The notes: a model not told the origin generated them from the sequence alone. DNA of 64,000 nucleotides from Micavibrio sp. UBA2137 (GCA_002328415.1 DCXL01000003.1:172860-236859); one strand, 5' to 3'. Shown: positions 18,474 through 28,527, counted from the first letter of the stretch. Program-made: numbers and translations.

Positions 18474-20636
18474 CTATTCACTTTCTTTTGAAAGAAAGCG
18501 TTTGACCCAACTGCGATCCTTGAGGATAGGCCGCAGACGCCCCTCGCGCCACCAATTGATAAACAGAATAAGTCCAATGAGAAACAGGGCCATGCGATCG
18601 GGCAAAAGCGAACGTGTGGTGATATCGGTGACTGTATAATTATTAGCCTGCCGCATGCCAATCCATGATGAACCTGAAATAGTTTGCGTGTCACGTCTGT
18701 CACGAATAACAGGGCTGGGCATATCGGCAATCCAATGCGTACTGCCGCGTCTATTTTTCAGAAACGGTTTCACTTTTTCTGGTGTTGCAAGGCTGTCGAG
18801 CAACTCGGGTGGATTAATATCTCCAATTACAATGGGGCGTTTCTTGTCGCCATCATCAATGGTGTAAACACCAGGTGTTTGCGCCTGAAAGGTTGCTGTT
18901 CGCCAGAGCTTGTCCGTGTCCTCCTTTAAATCAAGCGTTATCATCTCACCATCGGGTAATTCCAAATTCAGAACTGAGGACAGGCGATTATCCTGAACAC
19001 GCTGGCGCACGGTGACCTCTTGATTGCGTACGGTGACATCCAGTGCTTCCTCATCAAGGGTGGGCTCTTTCATTAACCAGTGAACAAGGCGCTTTAGTAA
19101 TTGTGCATGTGGCCCACCACCCTGATATTCACGTGACCAAAGCCAGATCTGATCGCTTGTGATGTGCCCAATGCGCCCTTCCTTGACGCGCGATAAAATC
19201 AGAAGGGGTAGATTATCAATCCCTTCCATGAGAACGGAGCCAGACAAGGTTTCAACAGGAATTTGTCGTCCCCATGGGCCCCAACTAGGTACGCCTTTAC
19301 TATCTGTATAGGCGGTCAAGGGGGCGGTAACAGGATGGGTTTTGCCCGTGTTTGTGAGCTGTGGTTTATAAAGCTGATTAAGAGGTTCACCTGCGGGGCG
19401 CGCAGGTAAAATTTCACGTAGGGGCGAATTATAGATAGACCCGCTTTGTGCATAGGTCACGCCACTTGCAATCAGGAGCGCTCCACCGTTTTCTACATAG
19501 GTTTTGATATTGCCTAGATAAAATGTTGGGAGCAATTCCTGAAGCGAATAATGGTCAAAGATAATAAGGTCGAATTCTTCAATCTTTTCCTGAAACAACT
19601 CCTGAAACGGGAACACAATCAGTGACATTTCATTGGCGGGTACAGGGTCAATTTTGTCGGGTTGGCGCAAAATTGTGAAATGGACCAAATCAACGCCTGG
19701 GTCAGATTTCAGGAAGTTCCGCCATGTGCGCTCTCCAATATTGGCGTTTCCAGAAACCAATAGAACTTTCAAGCTACCACGGACGCCATTAATTGTGAGG
19801 GCAACTGTATTATTGGCTGTCGTTAATTCACCCGCAATCGTATCGGCCTTAATTTCAACTACATTTTGTCCAGCATTAACGATGGGAATATCAATGGTTG
19901 TTGGTTCATCACGGCTTACATTATTAAGCGTAATGTCCTGCCCATCGGGCGTTGTAATACGCACGGTTATAAAGCCATCATCACGATTTGCACGGCCCTT
20001 ATCTGTCACGGTAAAGGTGAGGGGCAGAGTTTGCCCGACAAGACCGTAAGTGTTTACATTATTGATGATTATCTGGCGGTCGACATCATCCTTGCGCCCT
20101 GCAATGAAAAAATGAACGGGGACATTCTCATCCAGCATAGGCAGGTCAGCGGGGACATCATGGATTTGTCCGTCTGTAATAATGGCAATGCCAGACAGAT
20201 TTGTGTCATTGGAGCTGTTTAATTTTTTTGCCAAAGGATCAAATAAATCTGTCTCGCGCAGGACAGTTGTTGGATTTCCTGCAACATCAAGTGTCTCCAC
20301 CTGAACGTTTGCCCGCGCGGTCAAAGTATCGCGTAGATGGGCGCTCAAATTATTGCGCTGTGCGCTGCGCGCGCCAATATCCATACTGCTGCTCATGTCA
20401 TTCACGATCAGAAACTTGCTGGGCACTGGCTTGCGATTTTCCTGAACTATGGAGGGGTCAGACAGGAGAACAAGACAAATCATTGCTGTAATGAAGCGAA
20501 ACCATACACCGCGTAATTGTGTTATAAAGCCCAGCAGAAATAACCCGACAAAAACACATGCAAAAACCCACCACAGAATGCCCAGTGACAGGTGGACTGT
20601 GAGTGACGAAAAAGTGAGTGTCAGGGTTGAAAGCAT
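18474..20636 (-). CDS. Membrane protein with VWA-like and glutamine amidotransferase-like regions
   Basis: A 720-residue membrane protein, last gene of the leftward MoxR operon. Two N-terminal helices are followed by FLIVNDMSSSMDIG, which resembles the DxSxS metal-binding site of von Willebrand A domains, then GIAIITDGQIHD. A central region with LIIFDHYSLQEL and GGALLIASG resembles class I glutamine amidotransferase-like folds found in this family. A C-terminal helix (MALFLIGLILFINWW) ends the protein. MoxR/VWA systems are usually chaperone-like modules at the membrane. Its start lies two bases after the stop of the upstream gene. Confidence 0.75.
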   Translation of the reverse strand: MLSTLTLTFSSLTVHLSLGILWWVFACVFVGLFLLGFITQLRGVWFRFITAMICLVLLSDPSIVQENRKPVPSKFLIVNDMSSSMDIGARSAQRNNLSAHLRDTLTARANVQVETLDVAGNPTTVLRETDLFDPLAKKLNSSNDTNLSGIAIITDGQIHDVPADLPMLDENVPVHFFIAGRKDDVDRQIIINNVNTYGLVGQTLPLTFTVTDKGRANRDDGFITVRITTPDGQDITLNNVSRDEPTTIDIPIVNAGQNVVEIKADTIAGELTTANNTVALTINGVRGSLKVLLVSGNANIGERTWRNFLKSDPGVDLVHFTILRQPDKIDPVPANEMSLIVFPFQELFQEKIEEFDLIIFDHYSLQELLPTFYLGNIKTYVENGGALLIASGVTYAQSGSIYNSPLREILPARPAGEPLNQLYKPQLTNTGKTHPVTAPLTAYTDSKGVPSWGPWGRQIPVETLSGSVLMEGIDNLPLLILSRVKEGRIGHITSDQIWLWSREYQGGGPHAQLLKRLVHWLMKEPTLDEEALDVTVRNQEVTVRQRVQDNRLSSVLNLELPDGEMITLDLKEDTDKLWRTATFQAQTPGVYTIDDGDKKRPIVIGDINPPELLDSLATPEKVKPFLKNRRGSTHWIADMPSPVIRDRRDTQTISGSSWIGMRQANNYTVTDITTRSLLPDRMALFLIGLILFINWWREGRLRPILKDRSWVKRFLSKESE

Positions 20637-20638
20637 AA

Positions 20639-23353
20639 TTACTGTCCCAACCTTTCCAAAATTGTTTCCAGATGCAGCTGGTCGGTTTTGTAATTTCCAG
20701 TGAGCGCATACATCGTCATATTAACCCCTGTGCGCAGTGCCAGATCATCTGTTCCCCGTGCCCATGCGCTGGCCCAGTCATTGCCACCTAATATAAGCGC
20801 GGCAACTGATGTCTCAGGGTTTTCACTGTCATAGGACACCCATGTGGTAGGGGATGAATAAGCCCCATACATGGTATCAAGCAGGTAAAAGGAGCGTTTG
20901 AGGGCGTGGGCGTCCTCAATCTGGCGCAGAGGTGGCAACGTCACGCCATCGAGTGTTTGCAGGAAGGATTGCATCTCTGGCGCGCCAAAATCAATGGCCG
21001 CGGGATTACCAAAATCAACAATGATAAGCCCACCATTGCTCATATAATTTTGAATTTTTCTTTTGGCCTCTGCCGAGAGTGGTTCGGGCAGGGGGGCAAT
21101 GCGCCAATAGAGAAACGGATAAAATAATATCGGGTCTGCGTTTAAATTAATGGGGACAACAGAAGCAGGTTCAATAGAGGTGCGCGCGACAAGGACCTCT
21201 ATCAAATTCTCAAGACCGCGTGCGACTGTCATATTCAAAGCAGGCTCACTTGTTTCGACATAAGCAAAATGCACATCCTGAATATAGGTCAGGTCGCTTT
21301 CATCCTGTGCTTGCGCGGGTGCGCCAGATAGCAGCAGGCAGACAGCTGTTATGAGCGCAAATGGGGCAGTGCGGCGAAGGCTGCGCCCTGAGAAACGCAT
21401 CAAATAAATCATAAGAAGCCAATCAAGAGCAAACAGGCCAATCGCCAGCTTAAGAAGCGCTGGTTTAAAATCTTGTCGGACCTTATTAGTGAGTTGAGAG
21501 GTCGATGTGAAACTAGAGGCAAGGCCGCTGATGGGCTTGAGGTCAGGAAGGCGTGCCCCTAGATTGAGCGATACGATTTTACCTTGGAAGCTGTAAAGAC
21601 CTGGTGGTGTCAAGGATGATGGTCTGATGTTTTCCAGATTTACTGCGTCAAAGCCCGAGAGATTATTGAGTAATGCGGCATTATTTTTTAATTGCCCTGT
21701 GCCACCTAAAACCGCCAAGGGCTTGAAAAGTCCGCGTGCATTTTCTTCGGCATTAAAGGCTGATAGTGGGCTATCGGCCAAATCAAGAATACGCTGAAGC
21801 ACATCAACATAAAGACCTGTGAGCGGAAAGTCAGACCATGACGGGTCGGCACTCGTATGAATAATGGTGACAAATCCATTATCAATCTGACGCGCGGTGA
21901 TGAAGGGTGTGTTATCGCTTAATGAGGCCCAAACAGTTCCTTCTTCTAATTGTGCGGGGTCTGCCAGAAGCTGTTTACGAATGGTCAGACGGTCACGAAT
22001 TTCAAGCCCAGATAAGGGGCTTGTGCTTGGGAAACTTTCAAGTGTCGGGGCATCCTCCCATGTGATGTCGCCCCCAAGGGCACGCACACCCATCTGCATT
22101 TTTGTGGCCACGGGCAACATATCGCGTTGAGCCATGGCGTCCCCGCTAAAGCGGACCAGAATGCCCCCTTGTGCAATCCACTTTTCAAGAGCGTCAAGTT
22201 GTTTAAGGTCAAGCGTATTTACATCTGGAAAAATAAGAACCTCGTAATCGGAAGCTTTTTCAACAAGCTGTTGTGCTGTATCAAATCCAACCTCGGCATA
22301 AGGCGCAAGCGCCTTGGAGAGATAGGATGTGGCCTGTGTTAAGGAAAGGTCGGGGTTTGGCCCTTCCTCGGTGGCAATACCAACACGTTTTTTTTGTGGT
22401 GTTCCAGATTGCAAGATAAGGCTTGCTGCGTGAGATTGCCCTGCAATTTTGTATCGCGCGATGGGACGCGTATCCTCTTCTTGTTGTTCGGAGATATCAA
22501 GCGTGGAGGCCAGGGCATTTCCTGAAAATTGCCCGTTATATTGGGCAGCGATAATGTTCCGCGCATCCTGTCCCAAAATAGTAAAATTTTGTGAGCGCGA
22601 TGTGGGGGTCACACGTTCAATGAGAAATTCTGTGCGCGCCTTGGTTAGTCCCTTTTGATTTTCAGAGAGTATAAAGGGTAACTGCGCAGGTTCAGGCGTG
22701 ATAAGGTGTTTATTTTCAAATGATGCCAGCAACTGGACAAGTGCCTGTGACCCCTTGGTACGCACACCTGAGGATATAAAAACCGCGTCCATACCATTCA
22801 TTGAAAGCGAACTGTCGTTGAGCAGCCTGATTAAATCATCAGGAGCGCCTTCATAAGGCATGGGTGTCAGGCCTGGTAGTCTGTTGAGCGCACTTTGTGC
22901 ATCTTCTAGCGGAAATAATCTTGGGTTGGTTTGCCCAAGTGCGGGCGTTGTTACGGCAAGGGCAACAGGAATGTCTGCATCCATTGCCGTTGTGATCACA
23001 TTGACAGCTGACTCGCGCATGCTCTCCCAATTTTGTGCCGCGGCCCAATCGTTATCAAGGATAAGTAAAAGCGGATTAGACAGGCGTAATTCTTGCTCTG
23101 GTTTCAAAACGGGATGGGCAAAAGCAAGAATAAAACACGCTAGAATGAGCATTCTGAGCAACAAAATCCACCACGGGGTTTTTGAGGTTGTCCGTTTTTG
23201 CGTTGTCAGCTTTTCCAAAAAGCGTGTTGTAGCCAGAACAACATCCTTGGGCGGTGGCGGTAACATGCGCAACACAAAATAAAGCAGGGGCAATGTAATA
23301 AAGGCCGCCAGCAACCAAGGATTGAGAAAGGTGATGTTGAACAATGACCCCAT
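20639..23353 (-). CDS. BatA-like/DUF4159 membrane protein
   Basis: A 904-residue protein with an N-terminal BatA-type double helix (FLNPWLLAAFITLPLLYFVL followed by RMLPPPPK), a VWA-like region with LILDNDWAAAQNW, a central amidotransferase-like region, a further membrane helix near residue 645, a second signal-like hydrophobic stretch, and a C-terminal DUF4159 domain (LTYIQDVHFAYVETSEP, then GGLIIVDFGNP). This domain order is typical of alphaproteobacterial MoxR operons. It overlaps the DUF58 gene by one base and is followed within two bases by the 720-residue gene, so all four are one transcription unit. Confidence 0.85.
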   Translation of the reverse strand: MGSLFNITFLNPWLLAAFITLPLLYFVLRMLPPPPKDVVLATTRFLEKLTTQKRTTSKTPWWILLLRMLILACFILAFAHPVLKPEQELRLSNPLLLILDNDWAAAQNWESMRESAVNVITTAMDADIPVALAVTTPALGQTNPRLFPLEDAQSALNRLPGLTPMPYEGAPDDLIRLLNDSSLSMNGMDAVFISSGVRTKGSQALVQLLASFENKHLITPEPAQLPFILSENQKGLTKARTEFLIERVTPTSRSQNFTILGQDARNIIAAQYNGQFSGNALASTLDISEQQEEDTRPIARYKIAGQSHAASLILQSGTPQKKRVGIATEEGPNPDLSLTQATSYLSKALAPYAEVGFDTAQQLVEKASDYEVLIFPDVNTLDLKQLDALEKWIAQGGILVRFSGDAMAQRDMLPVATKMQMGVRALGGDITWEDAPTLESFPSTSPLSGLEIRDRLTIRKQLLADPAQLEEGTVWASLSDNTPFITARQIDNGFVTIIHTSADPSWSDFPLTGLYVDVLQRILDLADSPLSAFNAEENARGLFKPLAVLGGTGQLKNNAALLNNLSGFDAVNLENIRPSSLTPPGLYSFQGKIVSLNLGARLPDLKPISGLASSFTSTSQLTNKVRQDFKPALLKLAIGLFALDWLLMIYLMRFSGRSLRRTAPFALITAVCLLLSGAPAQAQDESDLTYIQDVHFAYVETSEPALNMTVARGLENLIEVLVARTSIEPASVVPINLNADPILFYPFLYWRIAPLPEPLSAEAKRKIQNYMSNGGLIIVDFGNPAAIDFGAPEMQSFLQTLDGVTLPPLRQIEDAHALKRSFYLLDTMYGAYSSPTTWVSYDSENPETSVAALILGGNDWASAWARGTDDLALRTGVNMTMYALTGNYKTDQLHLETILERLGQ

Positions 23354-24258
23354 TACACCACCTCACGCGTGGACATAATGGCAAAAATATCCTGTAGCAC
23401 GGGCAGTAAATCAGCATCAGCATTAACAGTCATGAATCCCCAGCCATAGGTTTCAATTTGTGAACGCAGACCATTGATATGGTTTTCAATTTCTGACAAA
23501 TAGGCCGTGCGCACAGCCTGTGTATCTTCAATGATCAAATTATTTGCGTGCGTGTCATCAGGTGAAAAGCGCACGCGTCCCACAAAGGGGAAATCCAGCT
23601 CATCCCGTGCAGCCACCTGAATACACAGGCCCTTGGGGTGGTGCTTGATGACTGGCAAAATGTTGGCCTCAAATGATTCAAGTGGTACCCAAAAATCACT
23701 GATAAGAAGGGGAAAATCTGCGCGCGGAACCGATATTGTTTTTAGCCGCTTCGCGCCAATACATCCATTACGTTGGAGCGTGTGCGCATGGTCCTGTAAC
23801 GTCTTTTGTCCGCGCGAGGCAATATTTTTACCTGTCCGCAAAAGGCTTGTTTTATCCTCTTCCTCATGCGCCAGATGCGCCGCAGTTAAAGCAATAATTT
23901 GTGAAGCGTAATGTTTCTGCGAGGATATAGATCCAAGCTTTGGGTCAACCCACAGGCGAAAGATATCGGTCTGCTCATCAGCACGTTCGCGCACGATGGT
24001 TGTGTCGCCACGTCCTGTTCTGCGCCAATCAATAGAGCGCGGTGTATCACCCTGCGTATAGTCACGGAATTGCCAGAATTGGTGGCCTTGTCCACCCTTA
24101 CGTTTCTCTCGCGCGCCAATGGAACTGCCGCGTGGTTTTTGATGTGGTGTTGCGTATGAAAGCGTGGCAGAGCGCACGAGTTTTGCAAGTGTCAGTGCCG
24201 CGCGGAGAGGGTCGCGATCGTTATCAGAGCTGCTATTGTTGAGGAAGCGCTCTAGCAT
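23353..24258 (-). CDS. DUF58 domain protein
   Basis: A 301-residue soluble protein of the DUF58 family that accompanies MoxR ATPases. The signature FRDYTQGDTPRSIDWRRTGR is clear, preceded by the basic KPRGSSIGAREKRKGGQGHQ stretch; the rest follows a VWA-like fold. It starts five bases after moxR ends and its stop overlaps the next gene. Its role is probably as the substrate or adaptor-binding component of the MoxR module; the biochemical activity is not established. Confidence 0.9.
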   Translation of the reverse strand: MLERFLNNSSSDNDRDPLRAALTLAKLVRSATLSYATPHQKPRGSSIGAREKRKGGQGHQFWQFRDYTQGDTPRSIDWRRTGRGDTTIVRERADEQTDIFRLWVDPKLGSISSQKHYASQIIALTAAHLAHEEEDKTSLLRTGKNIASRGQKTLQDHAHTLQRNGCIGAKRLKTISVPRADFPLLISDFWVPLESFEANILPVIKHHPKGLCIQVAARDELDFPFVGRVRFSPDDTHANNLIIEDTQAVRTAYLSEIENHINGLRSQIETYGWGFMTVNADADLLPVLQDIFAIMSTREVV

Positions 24259-24262
24259 TGCA

Positions 24263-25288
24263 TTATAAAACGTGGTCTAGCAACGTTTCCAAGGTCACAT
24301 TATCACTTGCCGCATAAGGGGATAGCGCCATGCGGTGTTGGAGTACGGGCACAGCCAACGTTTTTAAATCCGAAAGTGACGGGCTGGCGCGCCCCTGAAG
24401 CAACGCATAGGCCTTCATTGTTTGCATGAGTGCCTGAGCCGCACGCGGGCCCGGCGCCCAGGCGACATATTCATTGACGATATCAGAGGCGCCCTCTTGT
24501 GGACGTAGTGAGCGCACAAGCGAGAGCAGCGTATTGGTCAGCTTGTCACCCACTGGTAAATCGCGGGCGGCATCCTGAATATCCTGCAAACGCGCCATCC
24601 CGATAATTTTCTTCACACTATAATGTGCCCCAGACGTTGTTTTCAAAAGCATTTCCCGTTCTGATTTTTCATCCGGGTAGGCCACATCAATCTGAAGCAA
24701 AAAACGGTCAAGCTGTGCCTCGGGTAGCGGGTATGTACCTTCTTGTTCCAATGGGTTCTGGGTGGCCAGAACATGAAATGGTTCGGGTAATGCATAAGTT
24801 ACCCCATTGGCAGTGACTGACTTTTCCTGCATGGCTTGAAGCAGGGCTGATTGCGTGCGGGGGCTAGCACGGTTAATTTCATCGGCCATCAATAAATTGG
24901 TGAACACAGGTCCTTCGATAAAGCGGAAACTGCGTTTGCCCTTGTCGCCTTCCTCTAAAACTTCACTCCCGATAATATCGGCGGGCATCAGGTCGGGCGT
25001 GCATTGAATACGCTTATTATCAAGCCCAAGCACTGTGCCAAGTGTTTCAACCAAAAGTGTTTTAGCCAGACCCGGTACACCAACAATAAGCGCATGTCCG
25101 TTGGCAATGAGCGCTGTGAGTGCCAAATCAACGACCTCTTGTTGACCAAAAATCACACGGCGAATTTCAGCGCGTACCTTTTCGATATCCGCATGCGCCT
25201 TTTCAAGCTTGGCCGTGACCTGAACAGCATCATCTTGTGTTGCTTTTGTTTTCGATTTTGTCGGAGCAGATTTTTTGGTTTGGGCCAT
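24263..25288 (-). CDS. MoxR-family AAA+ ATPase
   Basis: AAA+ ATPase of the MoxR type, first gene of the leftward operon. From the start at 25288 it has a Lys/Thr-rich head, then Walker A VGVPGLAKT, Walker B NLLMADEINRASPRTQSALL, sensor 1 HVLATQNPLEQEGTYPLPEAQLDRF (two overlapping motifs) and the C-terminal lid. The ATG at 25288 has an AGGA ribosome site and yields 341 residues; an upstream in-frame start at 25339 would add 17 atypical residues. MoxR proteins act as chaperones activating metal-containing or membrane complexes with DUF58/VWA partners. Confidence 0.93.
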   Translation of the reverse strand: MAQTKKSAPTKSKTKATQDDAVQVTAKLEKAHADIEKVRAEIRRVIFGQQEVVDLALTALIANGHALIVGVPGLAKTLLVETLGTVLGLDNKRIQCTPDLMPADIIGSEVLEEGDKGKRSFRFIEGPVFTNLLMADEINRASPRTQSALLQAMQEKSVTANGVTYALPEPFHVLATQNPLEQEGTYPLPEAQLDRFLLQIDVAYPDEKSEREMLLKTTSGAHYSVKKIIGMARLQDIQDAARDLPVGDKLTNTLLSLVRSLRPQEGASDIVNEYVAWAPGPRAAQALMQTMKAYALLQGRASPSLSDLKTLAVPVLQHRMALSPYAASDNVTLETLLDHVL

Positions 25289-25416
25289 GCATTTTATCCT
25301 ATTGTGGTCATGCCATTTTCCAAAGAAAATGATAAACATGACAGCGCGTTTTTAGCTATAGACTCTTTATAATAAGTTTTGCTTAAATATGAAAGGGCTA
25401 GGAGCGCTTTAACAAC

Positions 25417-25965
25417 ATGAAACCACAAAAAATCAAAAGCTATGACCATGCACAAAAAAAGGCTGATGGAATTGATTTTACCATCGATCAAAATGGTAAT
25501 TGGTATACGCATTCCTCGGACACGGGCGTTCCTGGTTTTATACAGCGCGACAAGCTGGTCAAACTTTTCGCAGGGGCGGGCGAGGGTATCTGGGCAGGTC
25601 GTGGCTTAAAATATAACGCGGAAAAGGACGAGTATACAATCGCAACACCCCATGTATCTTACGTGGTGGAGGTCGAGGATTTGCCTTTTGTTATTACGGA
25701 TTATGCGTTTGACGAAAATGATGTTTTGGAACTAGAAACGCATTTGGGCGAAACTGTACAGGTGACAGCCGACAATCCGATAGAGATTTCCTATGCCCCC
25801 TATTATGATCAGGAGTTACCAGAAATCGAAGTGCGTGCAGGATTGCGTGCGCGTTTAGGACGTCAGGTTTATTACGACCTCATCGCAAAATATGGGGTCG
25901 AACAAAACGGCGTCATTGGCATTGAAAGTGCAGGATATTTTTGTGCGCTTGGGAGTGCCTCATAA
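25417..25965 (+). CDS. DUF1285 family protein
   Basis: A 182-residue soluble protein of unknown function. It begins with a polar head, then DGIDFTIDQNGNWYTHSSDT, a beta-rich segment (YTIATPHVSYVVEVEDLPF) and ends RQVYYDLIAKYGVEQNGVIG, matching my recollection of DUF1285. Its TAA stop overlaps the start of the CCA-adding enzyme by one base (TAATG), so the two are translationally coupled. The same neighbourhood of MoxR operon, DUF1285 and CCA enzyme is common in alphaproteobacteria. Confidence 0.8.
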   Translation: MKPQKIKSYDHAQKKADGIDFTIDQNGNWYTHSSDTGVPGFIQRDKLVKLFAGAGEGIWAGRGLKYNAEKDEYTIATPHVSYVVEVEDLPFVITDYAFDENDVLELETHLGETVQVTADNPIEISYAPYYDQELPEIEVRAGLRARLGRQVYYDLIAKYGVEQNGVIGIESAGYFCALGSAS

Positions 25966-27200
25966 TGTTGTCTCCTGTTTGGACGCTCACACGCTTACCC
26001 GATTGGGCGCAGCGTCACTTTTATCTCGAAATCTTTGATGTGATTGAGGGTGCAGGCGGGGAGGTGCGCTTTGTCGGTGGTTGTGTGCGCGATGAATTGT
26101 TGCGCCGCCCTGTAAAAGATATTGATATGGCGACAACGCTGACGCCCGATGAAGTAACCGAAGCGTTTAAAGAAAGTGCCATCAAGGTTAAGCCAACGGG
26201 CATTGAACATGGAACAGTCACGCTCGTGCATAAGGGGATGTCCTGTGAAATAACAACGCTGCGGCGTGATGTGGTAACAGATGGGCGTCGCGCTGTTGTT
26301 GCCTTTACCACTAAGTGGGAGGAGGATGCACAACGCCGTGACTTTACAATCAACACGCTTCTCATGGACAGGCAGGGCCAAATTTACGATCCAACAGGTG
26401 AAGGGCTGAACGACATAAAACGTCGCGCTGTTGTTTTTGTCGGTGATGCAGATACGCGCATCCAAGAAGATATTTTACGCATGTATCGCTATATAAGATT
26501 TTCAATGATGGTCGAACAGAAAATTGAACAGAACTTGATCGCTTTGTTTCAAAAAAACAGTGCGGCTATTGCCCAACTTTCATCTGAACGTGTGACAGAT
26601 GAATTTTCAAAGATTTTAGAGTATAAAAACGCTCCATCCTATCTTGAAAACATGCAAAAAGCAGGTCTGATTGAGTTTAGTAAGAACGTAAAAGATGTTT
26701 CTAAAATACTGAAAGAATATATAAATATATCTATACGATACGAACTGTATAATAAATTAACTGTTTTTGCGTTGCTCGCGATGTCATTGGGTCGAAAAAA
26801 TCCGTTTTCTTTTTCGTTTTCAAAAAAAGAGACGGTCTTTATCGAAAAAATTGAAACGCTTTTAAGTGATTTGAATATACAAGAAAATTTCTCACAGCAT
26901 TTTCTGAAAGAGCGCGCCTATTATGATGGTAAAGCAATTACATTGCAGGCCTTGCTTGTTCATTTTGCTGATCACAAGACTGACCGTTTTGACGAAGCTG
27001 CGCTTACCCTTCTTGATAAATGGCACGTTCCATCCTTTCCGCTCTCGGGTCAAGATTTGATTGCACAAGGTATGAAAGAGGGAGCAAAGTTGGGCGAGGT
27101 TTTGCGTGCCACAGAAAGCTGGTGGGTTGAGAAAAATTTTTCTCCAGGCAAAGAGGCTTGCTTGGCGCACGCCTTAAAAGCAGACCTTAGTCCCATTTAG
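25965..27200 (+). CDS. CCA tRNA nucleotidyltransferase / poly(A) polymerase family
   Basis: Class II nucleotidyltransferase that adds or repairs the 3' CCA of tRNA. The head domain has RFVGGCVRDELL and the metal-binding DIDMAT, then a DFTINTLLMDRQGQIYDPTG segment and EDILRMYRYIRFSM, all standard. I place the start at 25965, overlapping the stop of DUF1285; the longer frame from 25941 would read through that gene. Length 411 residues. The C-terminal part is less conserved. Its last 14 bases overlap the end of convergent hemF. Confidence 0.92.
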   Translation: MLSPVWTLTRLPDWAQRHFYLEIFDVIEGAGGEVRFVGGCVRDELLRRPVKDIDMATTLTPDEVTEAFKESAIKVKPTGIEHGTVTLVHKGMSCEITTLRRDVVTDGRRAVVAFTTKWEEDAQRRDFTINTLLMDRQGQIYDPTGEGLNDIKRRAVVFVGDADTRIQEDILRMYRYIRFSMMVEQKIEQNLIALFQKNSAAIAQLSSERVTDEFSKILEYKNAPSYLENMQKAGLIEFSKNVKDVSKILKEYINISIRYELYNKLTVFALLAMSLGRKNPFSFSFSKKETVFIEKIETLLSDLNIQENFSQHFLKERAYYDGKAITLQALLVHFADHKTDRFDEAALTLLDKWHVPSFPLSGQDLIAQGMKEGAKLGEVLRATESWWVEKNFSPGKEACLAHALKADLSPI

Positions 27201-28059
27201 CTATTGGCGGCATGGACATTAAAATCGCTTCTGTGTTGCCGCCTGTCTTTAAACCAAATTGCGTGCCGCGATCATAAAGCAAATTAAACTCGACATAGCG
27301 CCCGCGTTTTAACTGTTGTTTGTGTTTGTCACTTTCATCCCACGGGTGCGCAACATGGCGTTCCACAATTTCGATGAAGGCGGCTAGAAATGCACGACCA
27401 ACATCTTGTGTGAAGGCAAAGTTTTTGTCCCAGTCTGTATCCAGATAATCATAGAATATACCACCAACACCGCGTGTTTCATTACGATGGGGCAGGAAAA
27501 AATAGCGATCACACCATGCTTTATATTCATCATAATATTTGGGGTCATGTGCATCACACGCGCCTTTTAGATGAGCGTGGAAGCTTTGCGTGTCAGAATC
27601 ATTTTCAAAGGTGGGTGTTAAATCCGCTCCACCGCCAAACCAACATTTAGAGGTACAAATCATCCGCGTATTCATATGAACGGCGGGCACATAAGGGTTC
27701 ATCATATGGGCAACAAGTGAAATGCCCGAGGCCCAGAAGGCGCCCTCGCTTTTATCCGCGCCTGGAATTTTTGTTGCGAATTCGGGGCTGAATGTACCGT
27801 GGACCTTTGAAAAGTTTACACCTACTTTTTCAAAGACGTCCCCCTTCATCAGGCGCATTTCACCGCCACCCTTTAGCACACTCTCAGAGTTTTGTTCTGA
27901 TTGCGTGTCTTCCCTGTCCCATGGTGTTTTGACAAAGCGTGCATTTGAACCATGAGTTGTTTCAATATGTTCAAACGCGGCGCAAATATCATTTTGCAAG
28001 CTTTGAAACCATTGAGAGGCCTTTTCCTTTTTCTTATTAAGCTCAAGCGTATCAGACAT
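27187..28059 (-). CDS. hemF: Oxygen-dependent coproporphyrinogen III oxidase
   Basis: Cytosolic enzyme converting coproporphyrinogen III to protoporphyrinogen IX with molecular oxygen in haem synthesis. Family motifs are clear: GVNFSKVHG, FWASGISLVAHMMNPYVPAVHMN (in part), WFGGGADLTPTF, FFLPHRNETRGVGGIFYDYL and RYVEFNLLYDRGTQFGLKTGG. Length 290 is usual. It lies seven bases downstream of trmL on the same strand. Presence of the aerobic enzyme fits the bc1 complex next door. Confidence 0.97.
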   Translation of the reverse strand: MSDTLELNKKKEKASQWFQSLQNDICAAFEHIETTHGSNARFVKTPWDREDTQSEQNSESVLKGGGEMRLMKGDVFEKVGVNFSKVHGTFSPEFATKIPGADKSEGAFWASGISLVAHMMNPYVPAVHMNTRMICTSKCWFGGGADLTPTFENDSDTQSFHAHLKGACDAHDPKYYDEYKAWCDRYFFLPHRNETRGVGGIFYDYLDTDWDKNFAFTQDVGRAFLAAFIEIVERHVAHPWDESDKHKQQLKRGRYVEFNLLYDRGTQFGLKTGGNTEAILMSMPPIAKWD

Positions 28060-28065
28060 ATGCCA

Positions 28066-28527
28066 TCATCCTTTTGGGAAATTATTTGTTTGGCGCAAGG
28101 CCTCTCCTAGCACAAGTGCGGCGGAGTTCACAACATTGATTGACCGTTCGCCCGCAACCATGGGAATAAGAAGGCGCTTATCGGCAGTTGCGTGAACATC
28201 TTCTGGGACGCCAGCGCTTTCGCGCCCCAGTAAGAGAATATCGCCATCTTTATAGTCGATATCGCAATAGGGCTGGGAGGCTTTTGTTGTCATGAGAAGT
28301 TTACGCTGCGAGGTGGTTGCCTCAAGAAATGCATCCCAGCTAATATGTTTATGTAGGTCAATGCGCGCAATGTAGTCCAAGCCACTGCGGCGAAATTCCT
28401 GATCCTTCCAGATGAATCCTGTGGGCATAATGATATGCAGTGGACAGCCGAGGCAAACGGCAAGGCGCATGGCCGCGCCCACATTTTGTGGAATATCAGG
28501 TTGATAGAAGGCAAGATGTATGCTCAT
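28066..28527 (-). CDS. trmL: tRNA (cytidine(34)-2'-O)-methyltransferase, TrmL-like SPOUT family
   Basis: A 153-residue SPOUT (SpoU-type) methyltransferase that modifies the wobble base of tRNA-Leu isoacceptors. It starts with LAFYQPDIPQNVGAAMRLA, has the knot region ILLLGRESAGVPEDV and ends RSINVVNSAALVLGEALRQ, all diagnostic. It is likely co-transcribed with hemF and diverges from petA across 186 bases. Confidence 0.93.
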   Translation of the reverse strand: MSIHLAFYQPDIPQNVGAAMRLAVCLGCPLHIIMPTGFIWKDQEFRRSGLDYIARIDLHKHISWDAFLEATTSQRKLLMTTKASQPYCDIDYKDGDILLLGRESAGVPEDVHATADKRLLIPMVAGERSINVVNSAALVLGEALRQTNNFPKG

